Assembly: GCA_026786335.1 (NCBI GenBank) | Contig: JAJAYG010000315.1 | Coordinates: 1 to 10,765, forward strand | Source: Chitinophagales bacterium | GTDB lineage: Bacteria; Bacteroidota; Bacteroidia; Chitinophagales; UBA10324 | Direction: 5' to 3' | DNA length: 10,765 nucleotides | Shown: positions 6,461 to 10,765 of the stretch, in pieces | Layout: the number at the start of each line of letters is the position of its first letter | Position numbering within the stretch: the first letter of the stretch is position 1 | Program-made: the position numbers and the translations under genes | Notes under the pieces: generated by a model | What the model was told of the DNA's origin: nothing | The model's database searches: none | The model's input: only the letters and a program-made list of their open reading frames with translations

Positions 6461-7360
6461 TTAAAACTTCATCTGCACCCCCAGTGCCCCATCAAAATGC
6501 AGTGCATTGTTATAGGAAACATTTTCACTCAAATAAATCTGTTTTGAGATCACGGCATTGCCTTCAATAAAAATGAAAAGTGCTTTTGAGATTTTAAAGT
6601 CAATGCCAACTGGAATTTTTGCTTCAAGCAAAATTGAAGATTTGCCTGCATAAACATTTTGTGTATTGGCAAGAACTGAAAAATTGTATTGCGGATACAC
6701 AGGAGTTTGCAGTGAGTCGTAAAAAACTTTTGCATTCATGGTGCCGTAAGTTTCTGCAACCTGCGGATGAAAAGAAATTCCAAATCCAAAACCAACACCT
6801 GCATAAGCACTGATCCAATGATCGGGGTTGGTGCCAAACAAATACGAACCTTGTATTCCTAACAGCGGAGTATAAGCTTCGTAATATGCATAGTGATACA
6901 AGAATGAATCTTGCGTGATGGTATCGGTTCTTATATGATTTGATTGCTGATATTGAAAGGGCTGATAAAAAATTCCCAATCGCACTTCGCGGTTTTTATT
7001 GTACTCACTTTTCTTCTTGTTGTAAATGTTGAAGGAAGCATACAAATCAAAACGTGTGGAATAGAAAAAATTTTTACCGGTGGTTTTTCCCTGCGGTGAT
7101 TCAAACAAAATACCATCGGCAGATTGAATGCTGAAGTTGTAAACACCGGAATAATATCCCGGGAGATCAAGAACTGTTAGTGATGAAGGATCTTTAGCAA
7201 GCGAATTTATTTCTTCAAAAGAAATTTGCTGAACTCCCGGATCAATCAATTTAAAATGAGCACTAATGGAATTTAATTTGAAAAGCGGATGCGCTTCCTG
7301 TGCACCTGCTTTAAAAGATGCCATCAGAATCAGAATGGCTGGCAGAATAATTTTTTTCAT
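6461..7360 (-). CDS. Outer-membrane beta-barrel-like protein, last gene of the sigma cluster
   Basis: I chose the ATG at 7360 (299 residues) because it begins a signal peptide, MKKIILPAILILMASFKAGAQ. The longer upstream frame overlaps the anti-sigma gene out of phase and is not expected to be used. The mature protein alternates polar and aromatic strands: FYSTRFDLYASFNIY, VRLGIFYQPFQY, YAYYEAYTPLLGIQGSYLFG, WISAYAGVGFGFGISF, IPVGIDFKISKALFIFIEGN. It ends in LGVQMKF, a terminal aromatic as in BAM substrates. It is likely a porin- or OmpA-barrel-like outer-membrane protein of unknown ligand. The 31-base gap to the anti-sigma gene suggests one transcript, making it a candidate target or sensor of the sigma system. 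No family is named with certainty. Confidence 0.75.
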   Translation of the reverse strand: MKKIILPAILILMASFKAGAQEAHPLFKLNSISAHFKLIDPGVQQISFEEINSLAKDPSSLTVLDLPGYYSGVYNFSIQSADGILFESPQGKTTGKNFFYSTRFDLYASFNIYNKKKSEYNKNREVRLGIFYQPFQYQQSNHIRTDTITQDSFLYHYAYYEAYTPLLGIQGSYLFGTNPDHWISAYAGVGFGFGISFHPQVAETYGTMNAKVFYDSLQTPVYPQYNFSVLANTQNVYAGKSSILLEAKIPVGIDFKISKALFIFIEGNAVISKQIYLSENVSYNNALHFDGALGVQMKF

Positions 7361-7391
7361 TCCCAAAAATTTAAAGCACCGGCTGATGATC

Positions 7392-7886
7392 TCAATTCGA
7401 ATGATTGTGATGGCGACGATATTGCAGATAGCGATCCATGCTAAACAATGACAATACGCTAAATACAAACACCGAACCCAAGGTAAAAGCAGAGCCAAAA
7501 TATTTTGTAAAATCAATTTGTGGCAAACTGAAATCGAAGTTGAAATTAACAGCACTCCAGTTTAATTGAGTAAATGAAAAAATTACAAGCACTGAAAGTG
7601 TTATGATAAAAAATCCGCCAATGCCATTGATGATGCGCTTGTCAACTTTTGTTACCAATGGTTTGGGGGAAGGTTCGAGCGCTACACGGTCCATTACATT
7701 CTGTGTAAACCGAAGTGATGGTTCCTCTAACTCCATTGACTTCAATGACTTTGAAATGGAAAGAAATTCCTGATGCAATAAATTGATTGCGGGATCGGCC
7801 TGCAATAATTTTTCCATTGCCTTCTTTTCATCTGCATTGCAGGTGCCATCAATAAATTCCCAGAGTTGTTCTTCGATTGGTTTCAT
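7392..7886 (-). CDS. Putative anti-sigma factor, integral membrane
   Basis: The protein has 164 residues. The cytoplasmic N-terminal part (about 1-85) starts with EEQLWEFIDGTCNADEKKAM and EKLLQADPAINLLHQEF, the 'few residues then count of ADP..' helical pattern common in Bacteroidota anti-sigma proteins. It lacks the HxxxCxxC zinc motif: only Cys16 is present, so it is not a ZAS-type zinc anti-sigma. Two transmembrane segments follow (about 88-106 and 132-151), separated by a short external loop rich in Phe/Asn (NFNFDFSLPQIDF), with a basic His-rich tail RRHHNHSN. It lies directly downstream of the ECF sigma gene, 150 bases away, which is the main functional evidence. It would hold the sigma factor at the membrane until a signal releases it. 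Confidence 0.75.
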   Translation of the reverse strand: MKPIEEQLWEFIDGTCNADEKKAMEKLLQADPAINLLHQEFLSISKSLKSMELEEPSLRFTQNVMDRVALEPSPKPLVTKVDKRIINGIGGFFIITLSVLVIFSFTQLNWSAVNFNFDFSLPQIDFTKYFGSAFTLGSVFVFSVLSLFSMDRYLQYRRHHNHSN

Positions 7887-7928
7887 ATTGTTTCATTTAA
7901 AATTACAAATTTCAAATAACAAATTTTC

Positions 7929-7946
7929 CCGAAGGGATTCCTTCGG
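7929..7946. repeat. Hairpin between the sigma and anti-sigma genes
   Basis: CCGAAGG (7929-7935) pairs perfectly with CCTTCGG (7940-7946) around GATT. In the transcribed (minus) direction it is followed by GGAAAATTTG, not a run of T, so full termination is unlikely. Partial attenuation, mRNA processing or a dispersed repeat are possible roles. Confidence 0.55.
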
Positions 7947-8036
7947 AACAAATAAATTTCAAAAGAGCATTTCGATTTTAAATCCTGAACCTTGAGTTTT
8001 AATTGTGACATGTAATTTGATTCTTGAAATTTATTT

Positions 8037-8618
8037 TTAATGTATTAAGTCTTTCACCTCTTCCTTTAACAGCAAATCTAATTTATCTTTTAGTCGCAAC
8101 CTTGCGCGATGAAGTTTCACTTTGGCAGTATTTGTTTCGTACCCGGTAATGGCAGCTATCTCTTCCAGTGATTGTTCATTCTGATAAAATAAAGAAATAA
8201 TCAAAGCATCATCGGGTAAGAGCATTTTAATTGCCATCTGCACATATTCTGTTCTTGATTTTTTCTCTGCTTTATCTGCATTAAAACCTGCATCCTTGTT
8301 TTCTATCTGCAAAAAGTTTTCATCATCATCGATGGAAACCTTTTCAATGTTTTTCTTTCTTAAAAAAGTCATTGAAGTATGGTAAACAATGCCATACAAC
8401 CATGTGGTAAACTTCGATTGCTTTTGAAAAGTTGCCAATGATTTATAAGCTTTTACAAAACTATCCTGCGCAATCTCTTCAGCATCTTCGCGCCGCTTAA
8501 CAAATTTTAAAGCCAACGTAAAAACATAACGCTGATGCCTTTTCACCAATGCGCCAAAGGCTGACTGGTCGCCGGCGATCACGCTGTCAATTAAATCTGT
8601 ATCAGAAATTTGGTTCAC
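8037..8618 (-). CDS. RNA polymerase ECF sigma factor (sigma-70 family)
   Basis: Region 2 is seen as DQSAFGALVKRHQRYVFTLA, then LKFVKRREDAEEIAQDSFVK and KFTTWLYGIVYHTSMTFLRK; region 4 as LLPDDALIISLFYQNEQSLE, EIAAITGYETNTAKVKLHRA and RLRLKDKL. An acidic linker (VSIDDDENFLQIENKDAG) joins them and region 3 is absent, as in ECF factors. An ATG at 8639 would give 200 residues, but that codon lies inside a promoter element repeated exactly in the divergent region (8631-8658). I therefore favour the GTG at 8618, giving 193 residues beginning VNQISDTDLID, a normal ECF N-terminus, with a leader of only a few bases. The neighbouring anti-sigma and outer-membrane genes suggest envelope sensing. The promoter pair suggests autoregulation. 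Confidence 0.93.
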   Translation of the reverse strand: MNQISDTDLIDSVIAGDQSAFGALVKRHQRYVFTLALKFVKRREDAEEIAQDSFVKAYKSLATFQKQSKFTTWLYGIVYHTSMTFLRKKNIEKVSIDDDENFLQIENKDAGFNADKAEKKSRTEYVQMAIKMLLPDDALIISLFYQNEQSLEEIAAITGYETNTAKVKLHRARLRLKDKLDLLLKEEVKDLIH

Positions 8619-8630
8619 GAATAAATGATA

Positions 8631-8658
8631 TGACAACATAATAATAAGGAAGGTTACA
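8631..8658 (-). promoter_or_regulatory. ECF-type promoter copy 1, driving the sigma operon
   Basis: On the minus strand TGTAACCT (8658-8651), 12 bases and TGTTGTCA (8638-8631) match copy 2 exactly in both boxes and in spacing. GTAAC with GTC 18 bases later resembles ECF -35/-10 elements such as TGTAAC-N17-CGWC. Transcription would start near 8622-8625, inside the longer open frame, which supports the GTG at 8618 as the start. Confidence 0.7.
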
Positions 8659-8707
8659 GATGTTCTGGTAATTTTTTTTCCCTCCCAAAATTATTTTTGA
8701 AAGGAAG

Positions 8708-8735
8708 TGTAACCTCTTATAAATTAGTGTTGTCA
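8708..8735 (+). promoter_or_regulatory. ECF-type promoter copy 2, driving the DUF6249-like gene
   Basis: TGTAACCT (8708-8715), 12 bases and TGTTGTCA (8728-8735) point towards the gene at 8791. The predicted transcription start is near 8742, giving a leader of about 50 bases. Its identity to copy 1 suggests that the same sigma factor reads both. Confidence 0.7.
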
Positions 8736-8790
8736 GATGCTGTATAACAATTTAAAAAACATATTTCTTAACAATTAAAACTTTAACAAA

Positions 8791-9153
8791 ATGGACTTCA
8801 CAATTCTTATCCCCATCTTAATTACACTCGGCGCATTTGCAATGGTCTTCGGACTGCGCTACCTCTCTAACAAAGAGCGCATGGCTATGATTGAAAGAGG
8901 CATTGCTCCTGTTGAACCCGATAAAAGGTCAAGGCCGCTAATCACATTAAAATTCGGGTTGATTTTACTCGGAGTTGGTGTTGGATTGTTCTTCGCATTT
9001 TTCCTCACCACTTATGTTCTTCATACTTCAGAAGAACAAAGCCCCGCGATCTATTTTGGAATGATTGGAATATGCGGTGGGCTGGGTTTAGTGATCAGCT
9101 ATTTGTTTGAGAAGAGCCACGAAGAAAAACAGAATAATAGATTACCTAAATAA
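8791..9153 (+). CDS. Small integral membrane protein, DUF6249-like
   Basis: The protein has 120 residues. Three transmembrane segments are predicted at about 3-22, 53-75 and 86-106. After the first comes a short cytoplasmic basic segment, LSNKERMAMIERGIAP; a 'K/E-R-MAMIE-x-G' stretch is a recurring feature of DUF6249 proteins. The tail, FEKSHEEKQNNRLPK, is polar. Biochemical function of the family is unknown. The gene is transcribed away from the ECF sigma gene and has a promoter copy identical in both boxes to that of the sigma gene, so I infer it belongs to the same regulon, perhaps in envelope homeostasis or modulation of the sigma system. A strong terminator follows 24 bases after the stop, so it is monocistronic. 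Family assignment is from recall of the pattern and should be checked by HMM. Confidence 0.8.
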   Translation: MDFTILIPILITLGAFAMVFGLRYLSNKERMAMIERGIAPVEPDKRSRPLITLKFGLILLGVGVGLFFAFFLTTYVLHTSEEQSPAIYFGMIGICGGLGLVISYLFEKSHEEKQNNRLPK

Positions 9154-9177
9154 GAATTCACCTTCCTTAGTTACCTT

Positions 9178-9216
9178 CAACTGTTCCTTTTAATAAGAGG
9201 GGCAGTTGATTTTTTT
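9178..9216 (+). terminator. Intrinsic terminator after the DUF6249-like gene
   Basis: Positions 9178-9191 (starting CAACTG) and 9195-9208 (ending CAGTTG) form a 14-bp stem with three G-U pairs and an AAT loop. After A9209 comes a run of seven T's (9210-9216). This is a strong rho-independent terminator for the upstream gene. The T-run ends directly at the ATG of the next gene. Confidence 0.9.
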
Positions 9217-9402
9217 ATGAATAGCATTGAAGACTTTATTTACGATCTACCGAAAGAGGAAAGAGAAATGTGCACACGATTACGGCAAATCATTCTGAAT
9301 GCCGCTCCTGATTTCAAAGAAAAATTCTATTATGGTGTTCCGTACTTTTTCCGCCACTCAAGGATTGCCTGCATTTGGCATACCACCATGGTAATTAAAT
9401 GA
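9217..9402 (+). pseudogene. DUF1801 / YdhG-like protein, 3'-truncated
   Basis: This 61-residue frame begins MNSIEDFIYDLPKEEREMCT, followed by RLRQIILNAAPDFKEKFYYG and VPYFFRHSRI. That is the N-terminal half of a DUF1801 domain (iron-chaperone/frataxin-like fold, usually about 110-140 residues), in which YYGVPYF...HSRICFIW is conserved. After HSRI the sequence turns to ACIWHTTMVIK and stops with TGA; the remaining half of the domain is not found in any frame downstream. The start codon touches the T-run of the preceding terminator, leaving no room for a leader, and a promoter for the next gene overlaps its end. It is most simply a decayed remnant. A functional short protein cannot be excluded. 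Confidence 0.65.
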
Positions 9403-9404
9403 TT

Positions 9405-9412
9405 TAATTTTG
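9405..9412 (+). promoter_or_regulatory. -7 promoter box TAATTTTG
   Basis: This is a perfect match to the Bacteroidota -7 consensus TAnnTTTG, 18 bases before the ATG at 9431. No well-spaced -33 TTTG is seen (the nearest, 9374-9377, is 27 bases away). It would give a very short leader. Confidence 0.45.
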
Positions 9413-9430
9413 GCTTCCACACATTTTTCT

Positions 9431-10021
9431 ATGAAGCTGTTTCGAATTACACTGCTGCTCTTGATTTTAAAAACTCAATTTGTTTTTGGGCAGGAAAACC
9501 TTTTAGTAAATTTTACAGGGCAGCAAATTGAAACCTACATTCATCTCAACTTCACAGTTATCGCAGGTATCAGTTGTTTGGGAACTGAAGTGCAGCGTTC
9601 ACCTGATGGAATTCAATTTGAAACCATTGGAATTATTCCCGGCATTTGTGGCGGCACTGAAGAACAGGATTATTTTTTCGATGATTCACTTCCTTTAAAA
9701 AATCAACTGAATTATTATCGAATTGATCTTAAACAATACGGAACATCTAACTCAATCAATTTAAAATTCATCGACTACGGCGATGGGTTTGTGATTGCAC
9801 CCAATCCTGCAACAGAAATAATTTCAGTTTTCTTTTCCAACTTCAACAATCAAAAAATAACATTTACCATTTTTAGTTTGAATGGAATTACTCTACAATC
9901 CATCACTACTAATTCAAGCACTGTTTCGCTTAATAGAAACCAATTGCCGTTAGGCATTTATTTTTTTCAAATAAGAAACACCGAACAAATTCTGCAAACA
10001 GAAAAAATAGTTTTGCAGTAG
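9431..10021 (+). CDS. Small secreted protein with T9SS type A sorting domain
   Basis: I chose the ATG at 9431 (196 residues), because it starts directly at a signal peptide, MKLFRITLLLLILKTQFVFG, followed by QENLLVNF. An upstream TTG at 9410 lies within the predicted promoter box. Residues of about 25-115 form a fibronectin-like beta-sandwich seen in many Bacteroidota exported proteins (YIHLNFTVIAGISCLGTEVQ, RSPDGIQFETIG, NYYRIDLKQYG). Cys40s/60s may pair in a disulfide. The C-terminal ~75 residues (IAPNPATEIISVFFSN, FTIFSLNGITLQSI, LPLGIYFFQIRN, QTEKIVLQ) are a T9SS type A sorting domain, cleaved on outer-membrane export with likely A-LPS attachment. Cargo function is unknown. The gene appears intact and monocistronic. 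Confidence 0.85.
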   Translation: MKLFRITLLLLILKTQFVFGQENLLVNFTGQQIETYIHLNFTVIAGISCLGTEVQRSPDGIQFETIGIIPGICGGTEEQDYFFDDSLPLKNQLNYYRIDLKQYGTSNSINLKFIDYGDGFVIAPNPATEIISVFFSNFNNQKITFTIFSLNGITLQSITTNSSTVSLNRNQLPLGIYFFQIRNTEQILQTEKIVLQ

Positions 10022-10191
10022 CAGCGCATTGTTAGTTTTTTATTCCATAAAATTAATTCGGCAAGAATTATAAAATACTACAATGGTCTTCTTTCCCTCT
10101 ATTATCACAACAGTATTTTAATTACTTCCCTATTAACTTTTTGTTTAGCATTATTTAAGATTGATTAACATAATGCAATATTAACTCCTTA

Positions 10192-10199
10192 TACTTTTG
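10192..10199 (+). promoter_or_regulatory. -7 promoter box TACTTTTG
   Basis: This is a perfect TAnnTTTG match 15 bases before the ATG at 10215, in a 193-base gap that shows no gene. As at 9405, no clear -33 TTTG is found at the expected spacing. A very short leader is predicted. Confidence 0.45.
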
Positions 10200-10214
10200 A
10201 CCAAAATCAAAAAC

Positions 10215-10765
10215 ATGAAAAAACTATACACGCTTTTCACAATGCTGGCTTTGAGCAAGGTGTTGCTTGCACAGTCGCCGGCCGATCTGCAATTTGTTCC
10301 CCAAGGGAATATTTGTGCCGGTCTCTCTTATGGTTACAGTAGCTGGGATCACTATTGGGAAGGTGATACACTTAGAACCAACGACAATGTTGGCAATGTT
10401 ACCCGCCAGCAAATAACAGCAGGATTCAATATTGGAATTCTTGATCGCCTAAATCTAATTGTGATGCTTCCCTATATTTTTACCAATACAAATTCGGGAA
10501 CCTTAAACGGACAATCAGGAATTTCTGATATAAGTTTGAATTTAAAAGGGAAGTTTGCCGAACTTACTCTTGGAAAAGGTAAGATTTTTATTGCAGGTAA
10601 TCTTGGTTTCTCCACTCCTGTCTCAAACTATCTTGTTGATTACGGTCCAGTAAATATTGGAAACGGAACAACCAATCTTTCTTATCGCCAAATGTTTGAA
10701 TACAAGTTTGATAAGGGGCTCTTTATAAATGCAAAAGCAAATTATACTTACCGTTCGAATGTGCC
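10215..10765 (+). CDS. Outer-membrane beta-barrel transporter-like protein (runs off right edge)
   Basis: An ATG at 10215 opens a frame that is still open at the window end (183 codons). It begins with a signal peptide, MKKLYTLFTMLALSKVLLAQ, then SPADLQFVPQGNICAGLSYG. Amphipathic strands follow: QQITAGFNIGILDRLNLIVM, LPYIFTNT, ISDISLNLKGKFAELTL, FIAGNLGFSTPVSNY, FINAKANYTYRSN. The combination of an early GNICAGLSYGY strand, 'DRLNLIVMLPYI' and 'GISDISLNLKGKF' is typical of the phenol/MetA-pathway 'transporter' barrels (Phenol_MetA_deg-like), usually about 270-300 residues. Such proteins are thought to pass small hydrophobic molecules across the outer membrane; the substrate here is unknown. 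The 3' third lies outside the window. Confidence 0.75.
   Translation, partial: MKKLYTLFTMLALSKVLLAQSPADLQFVPQGNICAGLSYGYSSWDHYWEGDTLRTNDNVGNVTRQQITAGFNIGILDRLNLIVMLPYIFTNTNSGTLNGQSGISDISLNLKGKFAELTLGKGKIFIAGNLGFSTPVSNYLVDYGPVNIGNGTTNLSYRQMFEYKFDKGLFINAKANYTYRSNV

Noticed and set aside
7361..7555. 65-residue upstream extension of the beta-barrel protein
   Set aside because: It overlaps the anti-sigma gene out of phase, and the signal peptide begins at the internal ATG 7360.
10060..10080. AT-rich 6-bp hairpin TAATTC/GAATTA after the small T9SS protein
   Set aside because: The stem is short and AT-only apart from one pair, without a following T-run; it is too weak to call a terminator.
10224..10412. 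Minus-strand open frame within the last gene
   Set aside because: It is antisense to a recognisable signal peptide plus outer-membrane barrel and is a shadow frame.

Overview
The window looks like a chromosomal segment from a member of the Bacteroidota. The reasons are: AT-rich sequence; secreted proteins ending in Type IX secretion (T9SS) C-terminal sorting domains; a stalk/S74-chaperone/T9SS protein of a kind common in this phylum; A-rich leaders without clear Shine-Dalgarno sequences; and two good matches to the Bacteroidota -7 promoter box TAnnTTTG. I saw no tRNA, rRNA, CRISPR array or transposase.

Left part (1-2460). The minus-strand start of a secreted protein runs off the left edge. 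A sulfotransferase gene of the PAPS-binding P-loop type follows, with a TGA codon inside its P-loop. Next is a RelE/ParE-type toxin-antitoxin pair whose toxin is frameshifted, then a minus-strand membrane-anchored TlpA-like thioredoxin.

Middle part (2461-6460). A 483-base gene-free stretch carries two related tandem GC-rich hairpins and a separate 9-bp hairpin. Two closely spaced secreted-protein genes follow, both with T9SS sorting domains. The first has a frameshift just after its signal peptide. The second, a VGIG-repeat stalk protein with an S74-type intramolecular chaperone, is interrupted by one TGA. A strong bidirectional terminator closes this unit and the converging one.

Right part (6461-10765). 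A minus-strand ECF sigma / anti-sigma / outer-membrane protein cluster is divergent from a small three-helix membrane protein (DUF6249-like). The divergent intergenic region holds two outward-facing copies of TGTAACCT-N12-TGTTGTCA, which look like a shared ECF-type promoter. One copy overlaps the sigma gene's upstream ATG, so the real sigma start is probably a GTG 21 bases further in. Beyond a perfect intrinsic terminator lie a 3'-truncated DUF1801 gene, a small T9SS-sorted protein, and the start of an outer-membrane beta-barrel 'transporter' that runs off the right edge.

The most notable signals are the duplicated divergent promoter and the run of four interrupted genes between 471 and 4746: two in-frame TGAs and two frameshifts of the same sign. 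These may be real gene decay, assembly error or, least likely, recoding. Raw reads and relatives would separate these.
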